Source: Streptomyces lacrimifluminis (lineage in GTDB: Bacteria > Actinomycetota > Actinomycetes > Streptomycetales > Streptomycetaceae). From it: a stretch of DNA of 64,000 bases. Shown here piece by piece: positions 8,239 to 20,687 of the stretch. The position numbers and the translations under genes were made by a program. Positions within the stretch are counted from its first letter, which is position 1. The number at the start of each line of letters is the position of its first letter. The notes beneath the pieces are model-generated. The model saw only the letters and a program-made list of their open reading frames with translations. It had not been told where the DNA came from and did no database searches. The stretch lies in the NCBI RefSeq assembly GCF_014646095.1, contig NZ_BMMU01000001.1, positions 186,001-250,000 of the forward strand, given 5' to 3'.

Positions 8239-8808
8239 CTAGTCGCGCGGGAACTCGTCCGTCTTGAGGGTGAGGTCGACGACGGTGTCGCCAAGGTCCA
8301 CGTCGTCGCCGAAGGGGAGCTTCGTCTCGGTCGCGTACTCGCCGTTCTTGGGGTGGGTGTAGAGGAAGCACCTGCCCTGGTAGGGATCGGCGATGAGGTA
8401 GACGGGGACTTCGGCCTCGGCGTAGGCGGACTTCTTGGGGCCGTAGTCGTTCGCGGCCGTCTTCTTCGAGATCACCTCGGCGACGAACTCGACGTCCTGA
8501 TAACGCCAGCGGCCCTTGTCGTCCTTGGTTGCGCCGTCGGCCATGAGCGTGACGTCGGTGGCGAAGCCGTTGAGGTCGCCTGGGTAGTCGATGCGGACGT
8601 CGGACTTCAGCCGCTTGCGCGAGTACTTCGTGCGCAACTGCTCGACGATGTCCAGGATGATCTCCCAGTGGGTGTCCCGCTGCGGCGACATGAAGATGTT
8701 CCCCCCGACGATCTCTACCTTGTATCCATCGGGGATGGGGCTCTTCTCAAGCCACTCGAACATCGTGTCGAGCGTCAGCTTGTCGCTGTTGTCGTCGATG
8801 TCGGCCAT
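8239..8808 (-). CDS. Uma2 family (DUF820) endonuclease-like protein
   Basis: 189 aa. The core DGYKVEIVGGNIFMSPQRDTHW followed by ATDVTLM...VEFVAEVISKKTAANDYGPKKSAYAEAEVPVYLIADP matches Uma2, a PD-(D/E)xK-fold family abundant in Streptomyces. The acidic and Glu...Lys residues of the nuclease core are present. No biological role is established. It converges with the RibD-C gene, only 3 bp apart, and lies downstream of the SGNH hydrolase gene. Confidence 0.88.
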   Translation of the reverse strand: MADIDDNSDKLTLDTMFEWLEKSPIPDGYKVEIVGGNIFMSPQRDTHWEIILDIVEQLRTKYSRKRLKSDVRIDYPGDLNGFATDVTLMADGATKDDKGRWRYQDVEFVAEVISKKTAANDYGPKKSAYAEAEVPVYLIADPYQGRCFLYTHPKNGEYATETKLPFGDDVDLGDTVVDLTLKTDEFPRD

Positions 8809-8921
8809 CTCGATCCTGTCTTAAGGGACGGTCACCGTGGCACTCCTCCCCGGCTGTGCCGGACGAGCGCAGCCGTGCAGTACAACGATACGCACGGTGA
8901 CCATGGCGCGCCCGGATTCGG

Positions 8922-9605
8922 TCAGTCGGTTTCAGCCCCGTACCGCTCCCCCAGATCCCAGGCCTCGTACAGCGAGTCCGCGAAGGCCCCCGCGATCTTG
9001 TGCTCGCCGTTCGCGTTGGGATGCGTGCCGTCGTACGTGTCGTGGTGGATGTCGTACGACGCCGGGGGCGACGTCAGGAGCAGGGGGGAGCGGGGCTCGT
9101 CGAGGTCGGCCACCGTTTTCGCCAGGAGTTCGTTGAAGCGGATGACCTGGGCGGCGAAGGGCGGGTCCGTCTCCGCGCGGACGTTCGGGATCACCGGGAG
9201 CAGGGCGATGGCGACGCGCGGGCTGGAGCGTCGTGCCTCGGCCACGAAGAGGCGGACGTTCTCCGCCGTCTGCTCCGCGTCCGTGTAGAAGCCGAGGTCG
9301 ATCAGGCCCAGGGAGACCAGCAGGACGTCCGGCTTGTGGACGCGTACCGCGTCCGCGATGAGCGGGGTCAGGTGGTGCCAGCCCTCGCCCCAGCCGGCCA
9401 GGTGGGCGCGGGGGAAGTCCGGGTCGGCGTACTCGTACGAGTCGGCGGAGTCCGTCGCCTTGTCGTACAGCGCCTCGCGCGGGCCGACGATCCGGAACGG
9501 GCCGCCGTACGTCTCCCGCAGGTGCTGCCACAACCGGTAGCGCCAGGTGTGTTCGCCGGCACTGCCGATGGTCATGGAGTCGCCTACGGGCATCAACCTG
9601 AGCAT
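8922..9605 (-). CDS. SGNH/GDSL hydrolase
   Basis: 227 aa from the ATG at 9605. Block I LMPVGDSMTIG supplies the serine. Block III is LVSLGLIDLG, where the usual GxND Asn position reads LID. Block V DGTHPNANGEHKIA carries Asp and His. No signal peptide from this start, so a cytoplasmic esterase or acylhydrolase. The reading frame stays open to 9776, but that extension is low-complexity and lacks homology-like features. Start moderately sure. Confidence 0.82.
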   Translation of the reverse strand: MLRLMPVGDSMTIGSAGEHTWRYRLWQHLRETYGGPFRIVGPREALYDKATDSADSYEYADPDFPRAHLAGWGEGWHHLTPLIADAVRVHKPDVLLVSLGLIDLGFYTDAEQTAENVRLFVAEARRSSPRVAIALLPVIPNVRAETDPPFAAQVIRFNELLAKTVADLDEPRSPLLLTSPPASYDIHHDTYDGTHPNANGEHKIAGAFADSLYEAWDLGERYGAETD

Positions 9606-9815
9606 CCGCTCATGATGAGGGATACGGGGAGGGGCGTGGGACGCGTGCGGTGTGTGAGTCGGGCCACCCGGTGTCAGGTGTATGTCGGCTTGCGGGCAGT
9701 TGTACGTCGGTGAGCGGGCGATCCGGCACCGATCCCCACGGACCCGGCGGCTGATTCGGCGGGCGCTCAGGGTCATGGGCCTCGTATCGATCGCCGGGAT
9801 GGCACGCTTGAGGGC

Positions 9816-10802
9816 ATGCGCCGATCGCTCGCCCTCCTCGCCGGGGGCCTACTCGTCGGGGCGCTCGCCGCGCCCGCCTCCGCTGCCGACGGTGATGAGG
9901 ACTTCACCATCAAGGACCCGCGGATCACCGAGTCCAGCGGTCTCGCCGCCTCCCGCCAGCACCCCGGCGTCTACTGGACCCACAACGACAGTGACGACGG
10001 CGCCTTCCTGTACGCGATCGACAGCGCGACCGGGCAGACCGTCGCCACCGTCACCATGACCGGCGTGGGCACGCCCCGTGACATCGAGGCCATCTCCATC
10101 GGGCCGAACAACCAGATCTACGTCGGCGACATCGGCGACAACGATGGTGTGACCTGGGACTATGTCTGGATCTACCAGCTCGCCGAGCCCAAGGTGCTGA
10201 AGAACGAGACGATCCGCGCCACGCAGTACGTCGTGAAGTACTCGGACGGTTCGCGCGACGCGGAGTCCCTCGTCGTGCACCCGAAGACGGGGCGCGTCTA
10301 CATCATCGACAAGCAGGAGGACGGCGGCCATCTGTACGCCGGCCCGGCAAAGCTCTCCTCCGCCGGCACCAATGTCTTCAAGCCCGTCGCCGCCGTCGAC
10401 ATGTGGGCCACCGACGCCGCCTTCTCGCCCGACGGGCAACAGCTGGCCGTACGCGGGTACTTCGGAGGCGTCTCCTACGCCTGGAACGGCGGAAGGCTCA
10501 AGCGGCAGGGGCAGCTCGACGTGCCCCTGCAGGGGCAGGGGGAGTCGGTCACGTACAGCCGTGACGGTTCCAAGGTCATGTACGGGAGCGAGGGCGCCGA
10601 GAGCGGGGTCACGGCCGAGGACGCTCCTTCGTACGGCGCGTCCGGTGGCTCCGACTCGGCTTCCGGCAACGGGAGTTCGGCCTCGGGTGCCGAGGAGGGC
10701 GGGGGCTCGGAGGGGAACGTCAGGACCGGGGCCATCGCTGTCGGTGTGCTCTTCGTCGTCTATCTCGGGGTGAAGAGGCTGCGGCGGCGGCCGTCGTCGT
10801 GA
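9816..10802 (+). CDS. Secreted beta-propeller-like protein with C-terminal membrane anchor
   Basis: 328 aa. N-terminal signal peptide (MRRSLALLAGGLLVGALAAPASA). A body with propeller-like repeats follows (TESSGLAASRQHPGVYWTHN, IEAISIGPNNQIYVGDIGDN, AESLVVHPKTGRVYIIDK, DAAFSPDGQQLAVRGY). Then a Ser/Gly-rich linker and a final hydrophobic helix (TGAIAVGVLFVVYLGV) with a basic tail. This architecture suggests an extracytoplasmic domain tethered to the membrane. Ligand or activity unknown. Mono-cistronic. Confidence 0.8.
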   Translation: MRRSLALLAGGLLVGALAAPASAADGDEDFTIKDPRITESSGLAASRQHPGVYWTHNDSDDGAFLYAIDSATGQTVATVTMTGVGTPRDIEAISIGPNNQIYVGDIGDNDGVTWDYVWIYQLAEPKVLKNETIRATQYVVKYSDGSRDAESLVVHPKTGRVYIIDKQEDGGHLYAGPAKLSSAGTNVFKPVAAVDMWATDAAFSPDGQQLAVRGYFGGVSYAWNGGRLKRQGQLDVPLQGQGESVTYSRDGSKVMYGSEGAESGVTAEDAPSYGASGGSDSASGNGSSASGAEEGGGSEGNVRTGAIAVGVLFVVYLGVKRLRRRPSS

Positions 10803-10940
10803 TCGTCCCGGTGGGTATCCGGGTACCCAGGTATCAGGGTGTCGGGGACTCCGGTCATTCGGTCATTCGGGCAGTCGCGTTCGCGGTGGTTCCGGGGTTC
10901 GTCGAGGCGGCCCCGGTAGTGCTGTGCCGGCTCTGGTCCG

Positions 10941-11717
10941 TCACCCTCGTTGCTCTCGCGCGTGCCGTTCGACCCAGACCTCCAGGCCGTCCAGGATGCG
11001 TTGCAGGCCGAACTCGAAGTGGTCGAAGGCGGGGCTCCACGCGTCGTCGGCCAGGTTGGCGAGGACCGGGTAGCGGCCGGTGGCCATGATCTCCGTGAGG
11101 ACCGGGAGGTGGGCCTCCCAGAACTCGGTGTCGGTGAGGCCCGTACGGCGTTCGGCCTCCTGCTGGTAGACCTGGGTGCGCGCGGCGCCGACGACGTACC
11201 CGTCGACCATGATGACCGCCGACACCAGTTCGGGGTCGGACAGGCCCATCGGTTTGATGCGCGACAGGATCGCCTCCATGCCGTCGAGCGCGCTGGGGCC
11301 CAGGATCGGGCGGGACTGGTTGACCTGGAGCAACCAGGGGTGGCGGCGGTACAGGCCGAGGGTGGCGCGGGCCATCGCCTCCAGGGTCGCGCGCCAGCCG
11401 TCGTCGCCCAGGGCGGCCGGGTTGTGGTCGGGGCGCTGGACGCGGTCGAGCATGAGGTCGAGCAGCTCGCCCTTGCCGGGGACGTACCGGTACAGCGACA
11501 TGGTGGCGGTGCCGAGGGCGGTGGCCACACGGCGCATGGAGACCGCGTCGAGCCCCTCCTCGTCCGCGATCCGGACGGCCGCCTCCACGATCCGGTCGAC
11601 GGAGAGGCCCGGCTTGGGGCCACGGCTGGGGCGCCGGCCCGTTTCCCACAGCAGGTGGAGCGTGCGGGTGACATCGCCGCTGCCACTGGTCTGCGTACCG
11701 CCGCCGCCGTTCTTCAT
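10941..11717 (-). CDS. TetR/AcrR family repressor of the adjacent ABC exporter
   Basis: 258 aa. A Gly-rich tail precedes the TetR DNA-binding domain (about residues 38-85: LSVDRIVEAAVRIADEEGLDAVSMRRVATALGTATMSLYRYVPGKGEL). The C-terminal half resembles the TetR_C domain of tetracycline-type repressors. Divergent from the DrrA/DrrB-type exporter, with a 44-bp inverted repeat in the shared 98-bp gap, so it very likely represses both. Confidence 0.9.
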   Translation of the reverse strand: MKNGGGGTQTSGSGDVTRTLHLLWETGRRPSRGPKPGLSVDRIVEAAVRIADEEGLDAVSMRRVATALGTATMSLYRYVPGKGELLDLMLDRVQRPDHNPAALGDDGWRATLEAMARATLGLYRRHPWLLQVNQSRPILGPSALDGMEAILSRIKPMGLSDPELVSAVIMVDGYVVGAARTQVYQQEAERRTGLTDTEFWEAHLPVLTEIMATGRYPVLANLADDAWSPAFDHFEFGLQRILDGLEVWVERHAREQRG

Positions 11718-11743
11718 GGGTGCAGCTTAATTCCCCGCGCGAA

Positions 11744-11787
11744 AACTGCATACGTCGTACGCTGAATCGAGTACGGTGTACACAGTT
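11744..11787. promoter_or_regulatory. Candidate TetR operator between the regulator and exporter genes
   Basis: Two 17-base arms, 11744-11760 (AACTGCATACGTCGTAC) and 11771-11787 (GTACGGTGTACACAGTT), are inverted copies with 13 of 17 matches. They are separated by ten bases, within the 98-bp divergent gap. Confidence 0.6.
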
Positions 11788-11815
11788 GTTGGGTCGGTGA
11801 CGGGTGGAGGGTTCT

Positions 11816-12808
11816 ATGACCGGCGGATTCGCGGTGCGAGCCGAGGCGCTGGAGAAGCGGTACGGCGAGAAGCGCGCCCTGGACGGCTTCGACCTGGCCG
11901 TGCGGGAGGGGACGGTGCACGGACTGCTCGGACCGAACGGCGCGGGCAAGACCACGGCCGTACGCATTCTGTCCACGCTCGTACGGCTGGACGGCGGGCA
12001 GGCCCAGGTGGCGGGCATCGACATCGCCCGGCAGCCGCGGGAGGTGCGGGCGCGGATCGGCCTGACCGGGCAGTACGCGGCTGTGGACGAGGTGTTGACG
12101 GGGCGTCAGAACCTGGAGATGTTCGGCCGGTTGTTCCATCTGGGCGGGCGGCGGGCCCGGCAGCGGGCCACCGAGCTGCTGGAGCAGTTCGACCTGGCCG
12201 ACGCGGCGGGCAAGGGTGTCGACAAGTACAGCGGAGGCATGCGGCGCCGCCTCGACCTCGCCGCCTCCATGATCCTGGCCCCGTCCGTGCTCTTCCTCGA
12301 TGAGCCGACGACCGGGCTCGACCCCCGCAGCCGGGGCGAAGTCTGGCAATCCGTGCGGGAGTTGGTGGCGAGCGGTACGACGGTTCTGCTCACGACGCAG
12401 TATCTGGAGGAGGCCGACAAGCTGGCGTCCCGGATCACCGTGATCGACCAGGGGCGGGCCATCGCGGACGACACCCCGGACGGGCTGAAGAACACGATCG
12501 GGGGCGACCGGATCGAGGTGGTCGTCACCGAGCGGGCCGACATCCCGAGGGTGGTGAAGGTGGTCGCCCGCGTCTCGGACGGCGAACCCGATGTGGACGA
12601 GGCCGAGTCGAGGGTGCACGCCTCGGTGACCGACCGGGTGTCGGCGCTCACCGAGGTCGCCCGCACCCTCCAGGACGAGGGTGTCCCGGTCGAGGACATC
12701 GGGCTGCGCAGGCCGAGCCTCGACGATGTGTTCCTGCGGCTGACGGGACACCGCACGGAGACGAAGGACGAGAAGAACGCCGAGAGCGCGAAGGGGACGG
12801 CAGCATGA
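11816..12808 (+). CDS. ABC transporter ATP-binding protein, DrrA type
   Basis: 330 aa. Start ATG 11816 with GGAGG five bases upstream. Walker [10 protein letters not shown] at residues 39-47, signature [10 protein letters not shown], Walker [14 protein letters not shown], then the C-terminal extension typical of daunorubicin-resistance DrrA proteins. Energises export of an unknown, probably hydrophobic compound together with the permease whose start overlaps its stop by four bases. Likely controlled by the divergent TetR gene. Confidence 0.92.
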   Translation: MTGGFAVRAEALEKRYGEKRALDGFDLAVREGTVHGLLGPNGAGKTTAVRILSTLVRLDGGQAQVAGIDIARQPREVRARIGLTGQYAAVDEVLTGRQNLEMFGRLFHLGGRRARQRATELLEQFDLADAAGKGVDKYSGGMRRRLDLAASMILAPSVLFLDEPTTGLDPRSRGEVWQSVRELVASGTTVLLTTQYLEEADKLASRITVIDQGRAIADDTPDGLKNTIGGDRIEVVVTERADIPRVVKVVARVSDGEPDVDEAESRVHASVTDRVSALTEVARTLQDEGVPVEDIGLRRPSLDDVFLRLTGHRTETKDEKNAESAKGTAA

Positions 12809-13638
12809 GCGTGGTGGATGTGGCGGACGCGGGCGGGGCGGTGGCCGACCGAGGCCGGGTGTACTGGCTGCTCTCCGACTGCTGGAACGTGGTCCGGCGC
12901 GGCCTGACCCACTACCAGCGCCAACCCATCAACATCGCTTGGCAGTTGGGCTTCCCGATCCTCTCCGTGCTGTTGTACGGGTATGTCTTCGGCAGCGCCA
13001 TGACGGTACCGGGGGGAGGCGACTACAAGGACTTCCTGATGCCGGGCATGTTCGTGATGACGATGGCGTTCGGGTTCATCAACACGGCGACCGTCGTGGT
13101 GTACGACTCCACGAAGGGTGTCATCGACCGCTTCCGCTCGATGCCGATGGCGCCCTCGGCGGTCGTCGCCGGGCGCGGGATCACCGATCTGGTCGTCGCC
13201 TGCGCGGAGTTGGGCATCATGATGCTCACCGCGTTCGCGATGGGCTGGCGTCCGGAGGGCGGGCCCGGCTTCGTGGCCGCGTTCGGGCTGCTGCTGTGGC
13301 TGCGGTTCTCGCTGATCTGGCTCGGCGTGTGGCTCGGCCTCATCGCGCCCAATCCGGAGGCGGCGGGCGGCCTGTTCGCGGTCGCCTTCCCCCTGACCAT
13401 GATCTCCAGCATCTTCGTGGCCCCCCAACTCATGCCCGATTGGCTGGGGTTCGTGGCCGCGTGGAACCCGATCTCGTCCACCGCCGCGGCGGCACGCGAC
13501 CTGTTCGGGACACCGGTCGGCGACGGCGACTCGTGGGTGGAAGGGCATGCGCTGCTGATGGCGGGCGTGTGGCCGGCCGTACTGACGCTGATCTTTCTTC
13601 CCCTGGCGGTACGGAGGTTCCAGAAGCTGAGCCGCTGA
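12805..13638 (+). CDS. ABC-2 type transporter permease, DrrB type
   Basis: 277 aa. ATGA overlap with the ATPase gene implies translational coupling. Starts with a soluble stretch ([18 protein letters not shown]), then six hydrophobic segments. It contains the ABC-2 motif region ([22 protein letters not shown]...[16 protein letters not shown]) found in DrrB-like exporters. Forms the membrane half of the exporter. Followed by a 156-bp gap to the cellulase. Confidence 0.92.
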   Translation: MSVVDVADAGGAVADRGRVYWLLSDCWNVVRRGLTHYQRQPINIAWQLGFPILSVLLYGYVFGSAMTVPGGGDYKDFLMPGMFVMTMAFGFINTATVVVYDSTKGVIDRFRSMPMAPSAVVAGRGITDLVVACAELGIMMLTAFAMGWRPEGGPGFVAAFGLLLWLRFSLIWLGVWLGLIAPNPEAAGGLFAVAFPLTMISSIFVAPQLMPDWLGFVAAWNPISSTAAAARDLFGTPVGDGDSWVEGHALLMAGVWPAVLTLIFLPLAVRRFQKLSR

Positions 13639-15366
<1,728 letters not shown>

Positions 15367-15386
15367 GGCTCTGAGGACGTGGGATG

Positions 15387-15424
15387 GGGGGTGCCGGGTG
15401 ACTGGCGCGTCACCGGGCACCCCC
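15387..15424. terminator. Terminator after the cellulase gene
   Basis: A 16-bp stem with one mismatch (GGGGGTGCCGGGTGAC with GTCACCGGGCACCCCC) and a 6-base loop, 20 bp after the GH5 stop. It could serve the cellulase and the convergent PTS remnant. Confidence 0.75.
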
Positions 15425-15555
15425 ATCGACGTATTTGCAGCTCATCTCCATTGGCCTTGGCCCGGTTGCCGGCCGAGGGAGTCGAGCGCTGAAGTCGCGT
15501 CTTCCTGCTCAGGCTGCCGATACGCTGCCTTCCCCGGGCGGGCGGAGTGATCGCC

Positions 15556-16535
15556 TCAGGCGGCTGCCACGGCCTTCTCGCGGCCAACGGCCGTGGCTGC
15601 ACGGGCGGTGGTCTTGGCCGGGGCGGTGCGCCGCAGGCTCTTGAGGCCGATGGTGAGGGCGGCGGTGGTGAGGACGCCCGCGGCGACGGCGGCGACGAAC
15701 AGCAGTGTCCGGCGGCGAAGACGCCGCCGTACGAGACGGTCAGGGTGCTGCCGAAGGTCATGGTCAGGGCACCGGTGACGGCGCCGCCCGCCATGGAGGC
15801 CGGGATCACCCGCAAAGGGGCGGCCAGTGCGAACGGGATGGCGCTCTCGGGGACGAAGGCCAGGCCGAACAGCCAGGCGACCTTTCCATAGGTTCGCTCG
15901 GCGGGAGTGAACAACGAGCCACGCACCACGGTGGCCAGTGACAGGGCCAGCGGCGGAACCATGGCGGCCGCCACCACCGTGGCCATGATGGTGAAGTTGA
16001 GGCTGTTCGCTGCGGTCTCCACGCCCGTGACAGCGAAGGCGATGGCGGTCCGGCTGATCGTCCCGCTGAGGTCGGAGGAGACCATCAGACCCAGCATGGA
16101 GACCGCACCGGCGATCGCACCGGCGACCAGCCCGCCGAGGAAGCCGCCTTGGAAGTTCATGGCGACCATGCCGCCGATGAGGCCGGGAACCAGCGCGGGC
16201 AGGCCGGCCATGCTGTAGGCGACATACCCGCCGACGATCGGTGCGAAGAGAGCCAGCGCGGTGACACCGGTCTGCAGCAGCAGCGCGGCCCAAGTGTCGG
16301 GCTGGGTCCAGGAACCGTCGTTCAGGAGGGTGGACATCGTCGCGATGATGCCGGGGCCGCCGATGGCGAAGCCGAGGACGGTCAGCAGACCGCCGACCGC
16401 GGTGAGGGAAGCGATGTACGGCGTGCTGGAAGCCAGCAATCTGCCGAACCTGATGCCGGTATGGCCGCTGTGGTCGAGGCCGTGCCCCTTGGGGGCGGCC
16501 GACAGGGTGGTGGTCCGGTTGCCGGTGTGGTTCAT
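15556..16535 (-). pseudogene. PTS fructose-type IIC permease, frameshifted
   Basis: From ATG 16535 the frame encodes a hydrophobic protein with IIC motifs (GGYVAYSMAGLPALVPGLIGGMVAMNFQGGFLGG; PESAIPFALAAPLRVIPASMAGG). After SYGGVFAAG the frame derails at about 15706-15712. The continuing sequence (LLFVAAVAAGVLTTAALTIGLKSL...) is in the other frame and stops at 15556. One missing base would restore a 326-aa protein. It lacks the IIA and IIB domains of Streptomyces FruA, and its N-terminus differs from the usual IIC start. So it is either a decayed stand-alone IIC or an assembly error; not likely functional as written. Confidence 0.75.
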
Positions 16536-16879
16536 GGTGGGAACTCCGGGGCGTGGGGCGCCGCCTGAGGGCGGCGGCTCGGGGTGTTGACATGGCTGCG
16601 GGTGAGGGGCCGGCTGAAGGGGCGGCGGTCGTGTCGACCGGCTGGGAGTGTGACGGGCCGCCGGGGTGCGATGTCACCAGGAGAATCGAGGCCCGGCCCG
16701 GGCGCCGCCGTTCACGGGGCGGCCCCCGGGCCAGTCGCGTCCGAGCAGAAGGTGACGAGGCCCGGACGCGCTAGCTACGGCCGGCGGACATCCATGGCAG
16801 TCTCACCATTGCGTCGGCTGGAAGGGAGGGGCGACGGGGGGCGACGGTGCCTCGCCGTGATCCGAGGCCCTTCGGCTTC
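16536..16879. other. Gene-free stretch upstream of the PTS remnant
   Basis: 344 bp without a convincing gene. It holds the Shine-Dalgarno of the PTS gene and a long GC hairpin around 16691-16735 (GGCCCGG... with ...CCGGGCC). No promoter motif stands out. Confidence 0.5.
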
Positions 16880-17280
16880 TTATGAGTCGCCAAAGACGAG
16901 ATTGGAGTTCGTCTGCTCAAGGATCGACCAGGCCCTAGTGTTGACCATGCGATCCTTGCCGTCGATCCAGGCGGAACCGTTGTGAATGCCCGCGATCCAG
17001 GCGTCGCCATACTGCCCTTCTACGTAGACGGGTGCGCCCGAGTCACCGGGCGTGGTGAATTTCCCGTCGCACCAGCAGGGGTCGTTTCTCCCGCCGCGGT
17101 CCATGGCGTAGCCATCGCTCTGTTGACGCAGAACTGGGCGCCGGACCAGCTCGGCGTGTAGCACCATCCGTAGTTGGTGTAGGAGACCGGGTGGCCGCAG
17201 TGGTTGAAGGTCGTCTGCCCGCTCACACACAGCTGCCGGCCCCACCAGAACGTGTCAGGGTCGGCGGTACGCGGTGACAG
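16880..17280 (-). pseudogene. Remnant of a secreted S1-type serine protease
   Basis: Two frames together encode the C-terminal half of a trypsin/streptogrisin-like protease. The first gives LCVSGQTTFNHCGHPVSYTNYGWCYTPSWSGAQFCVN. After a one-base slip near 17121 the second gives AMDRGGRNDPCWCDG and TTPGDSGAPVYVEG (catalytic-serine motif GDSGAP), ending NTRAWSILEQTNSNLVFGDS. The N-terminal half with the His and Asp of the triad and any signal peptide is gone. It is fused upstream to a LuxR-type fragment, so this is decayed DNA rather than a gene. Confidence 0.75.
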
Positions 17281-17355
17281 GTCGAGTGCGGAAGCGGCCT
17301 GGCGGTTGGTCATGCCCTGGGCCACCAGCGCGGCCACTTCCCGCTCCCTGCGGTC
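17263..17355 (-). pseudogene. Fragment of a LuxR-type helix-turn-helix domain
   Basis: The minus strand reads DRREREVAALVAQGMTNRQA then ASALDLSPRTA, which is most of a LuxR/GerE DNA-binding helix-turn-helix (usually continued VETH). Here it runs straight into the protease fragment (DPDTFWWGRQLC). No sensor domain lies upstream. Interpreted as a recombination scar joining two broken genes. Confidence 0.7.
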
Positions 17356-17620
17356 CCCACGGCGGCATGCAACCCCCTGGCTCCACCGGCCCTACCAGAA
17401 GGATTCCCCGCCTCTGATCACCGATTGCTATTGAGCCGTCGGTAGTCACGTACAGACCCGCCACGGCCGCGACCGCACAGGCCACGGTCAGGACGATCGG
17501 TACGCAGCCCAGCACCCCTGTTGTGCCGGCGACCGCTGCCCAGCCGAACCGCGTTGCCCGCTCGGCGCGCTGGACCCCGTCACGGTGCTCACGGTCGTCG
17601 TCCCAGTCGCGATCAGTCAC
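17356..17620 (-). CDS. Hypothetical single-pass membrane protein, probably truncated
   Basis: GTG start at 17620 (VTDRDWDDDREHRDGVQRAE). An acidic N-terminus is followed by a roughly 35-residue hydrophobic region and VAGLYVTTDGSIAIGDQRRG. The frame then runs on into the LuxR remnant and stops at 17255, so its present C-terminus is probably not original; I end the call where the remnant begins. No family recognised. It may be the intact start of a gene whose end was lost in the rearrangement. Confidence 0.35.
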
Positions 17621-17733
17621 GTGATCACCCCCGGTCGGCCCGTACGGCAGCTAGGCTTTGTGGTGACATCGCGTGTCGGTCACCGGCCGGGTGAGGCATG
17701 GAGGTGTCGGGACATGCCCTTCGGAGGCATTCC

Positions 17734-18123
17734 TTGTCAGTCGAGTTGAACCACACGATCGTCCACGCACGGGACAACCGGGAGTCCGCGGAATTCTTCG
17801 CGAACCTGCTCGGTCTCGAGATCACCGCCGAGTGGGGCCCGTTCAGCGCGGTCGAACTGAACAACGGCGTCACCCTGGACTTCGCCACGGTCCCCGCGGA
17901 CAGGATCACCCCCCAGCACTACGCCTTCCTGGTCTCGGAGGAGGAGTTCCACGCGGCGTACGCGCTGATCAGGCGGCGCGGTATCGAGCACTACGCCGAC
18001 CCCCACCGGAAGCAGCCCGGCACGATCAACCACAACGACGGTGGCCACGGCGTGTACTTCATGGACCCGGCGGGTCACGCCATGGAGCTCATCACGGTGC
18101 CGTACGGCGGCTGGGCCTCGTAG
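17734..18123 (+). CDS. VOC family (glyoxalase fold) protein
   Basis: 129 aa from a TTG start supported by GGAGG six bases upstream (17723-17727); an upstream ATG at 17698 would add twelve unusual residues. LNHTIVHARDNRESAEFFANLLGLEI and the closing GHGVYFMDPAGHAMELITVPYG give the two beta-alpha-beta-beta-beta units with metal ligands His (HTIV), His (HYAF) and Glu (MELI). Likely a metal-dependent lyase, dioxygenase or resistance-type protein; substrate unknown. Convergent with serC over a strong terminator. Confidence 0.88.
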   Translation: MSVELNHTIVHARDNRESAEFFANLLGLEITAEWGPFSAVELNNGVTLDFATVPADRITPQHYAFLVSEEEFHAAYALIRRRGIEHYADPHRKQPGTINHNDGGHGVYFMDPAGHAMELITVPYGGWAS

Positions 18124-18132
18124 GCGGATGCG

Positions 18133-18169
18133 CCGAGGGCCGCACTCCACAGTGGAGAGCGGCCCTCGG
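18133..18169. terminator. Bidirectional terminator between VOC and serC
   Basis: A perfect 11-bp stem, CCGAGGGCCGC with GCGGCCCTCGG, with further pairing inside (CTCCAC/GTGGAG). It lies between two convergent genes. Confidence 0.85.
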
Positions 18170-18186
18170 TCACTGCTTGTACGGGG

Positions 18187-19476
<1,290 letters not shown>

Positions 19477-19478
19477 GA

Positions 19479-20687
19479 TCAGCCCCTCAGCGTCGGAGTG
19501 AAGCGGACCGGGAGTTCCGTCAGGCCCCGTAGCCAGGGGGATGCGCGGCGGGTCAAAGTCTCGGCCGGGACCGCCAGGTCGATGTCCGGGAGGCGGTCCA
19601 GGACGACCTCGATGCCCGTCCTCGCGATGACCTCCGCGACCTCCTGCGCCGGGAACGGGCACCGGTGTTCGCCGTGTCCGAAGGAGAAGTGGGCGTTGTT
19701 GCCGCCGGTGAGGGCAGAGCCGTGGGTGCGGACCTGGGGGTCGGAGTTGGCGCCCTGGAGGCCGAGGAGGAGCAGGTCACCCGTACGGATGTGCCGGCCG
19801 CCCAGGCGGGTGTCGCGGGACGCCCAGCGGCCCGGCATGGTCTGCACGGGCGCGTCCTCCCACAGGACCTCGTTCATCGCCTCGGCGACACTGCTGCGGC
19901 CACCGAAGAGGGAGGCCGCGAACCGCTCGTCCGTGAGCATCAGGCGCAGCGAGTTGCCCATCCAGTCGGCGGTCGGGTCGTTCCCCGCCGCGATCATGAT
20001 CATCAGGTCGTGGGCGATCTCCTCGTCCGTGAAGCCGTACGGGTTCGCGAGCATCCGCGAGACCACGTCGTCCGAGGGCCGCAGCCTGCGGGCGGCCAGC
20101 AGCCGGCCCATCGAAGCGACCAGGTGCTGCTGGCCCGCCAGGCCGGTCTCCAGGCCGTCGGTCATGGCGAGCGCCGCGGAGACCAGGGCCGGCCCGTCCT
20201 CGTCGGCGAAACCGAAGAGGTGGGCCAGGACGCGTACCGGAAGCAGCATCGCGTACTCCTGGACGAGGTCCGCCTCGCCCCGGACGCAGATCGCGTCGAT
20301 CAGCTCGTCCGCGAACTTCTCGGTGTACGACCGCAGTTCGACCGGATCGGCCCCCTCCAGGGCGTTGCCGATCATCGTGGCGCGCTCGCGGTGGCGTTCG
20401 CCGACGGTGTAGAGGATCGAGGGCTGTCCGCGGCCGATCATCGGCAGGTGCGGCCAGTCGGCGGGGATCCTCTCCCACTGGTTCCACAGCTCCGAGTCCC
20501 GGCTGAACAGCACGGAATCTCCGGTGACTTGGTGCAGTTCGCGGTAGCCGAGCACCAGCCAGGCGGGTACGTCCCCGTCGAGCAGCACCGGTGTCACCGG
20601 ACCGTGTTCGCGCCGCATCTCCCGGTAGAGCCGGTCGGGTTCGATCCGCAACAGGGAGCTGTCGAGGGGGACATGGGCGGCGGTCAC
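19479..20687 (-). CDS. CYP157-like cytochrome P450 of the conservon
   Basis: 402 aa. The heme loop FSFGHGEHRCPFPAQEVAE carries the axial Cys. The I-helix has AAGNDPTADW in place of the common AGxxT pattern. The K-helix ExxR motif is replaced by EVLW (about residue 273), as reported for the CYP157 family where the otherwise invariant Arg is missing. The GTG start overlaps the cvnD stop by four bases, with GAGGAG upstream. It belongs to the conservon operon; substrate and redox partner unknown. Ends at a family A repeat. Confidence 0.92.
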   Translation of the reverse strand: MTAAHVPLDSSLLRIEPDRLYREMRREHGPVTPVLLDGDVPAWLVLGYRELHQVTGDSVLFSRDSELWNQWERIPADWPHLPMIGRGQPSILYTVGERHRERATMIGNALEGADPVELRSYTEKFADELIDAICVRGEADLVQEYAMLLPVRVLAHLFGFADEDGPALVSAALAMTDGLETGLAGQQHLVASMGRLLAARRLRPSDDVVSRMLANPYGFTDEEIAHDLMIMIAAGNDPTADWMGNSLRLMLTDERFAASLFGGRSSVAEAMNEVLWEDAPVQTMPGRWASRDTRLGGRHIRTGDLLLLGLQGANSDPQVRTHGSALTGGNNAHFSFGHGEHRCPFPAQEVAEVIARTGIEVVLDRLPDIDLAVPAETLTRRASPWLRGLTELPVRFTPTLRG

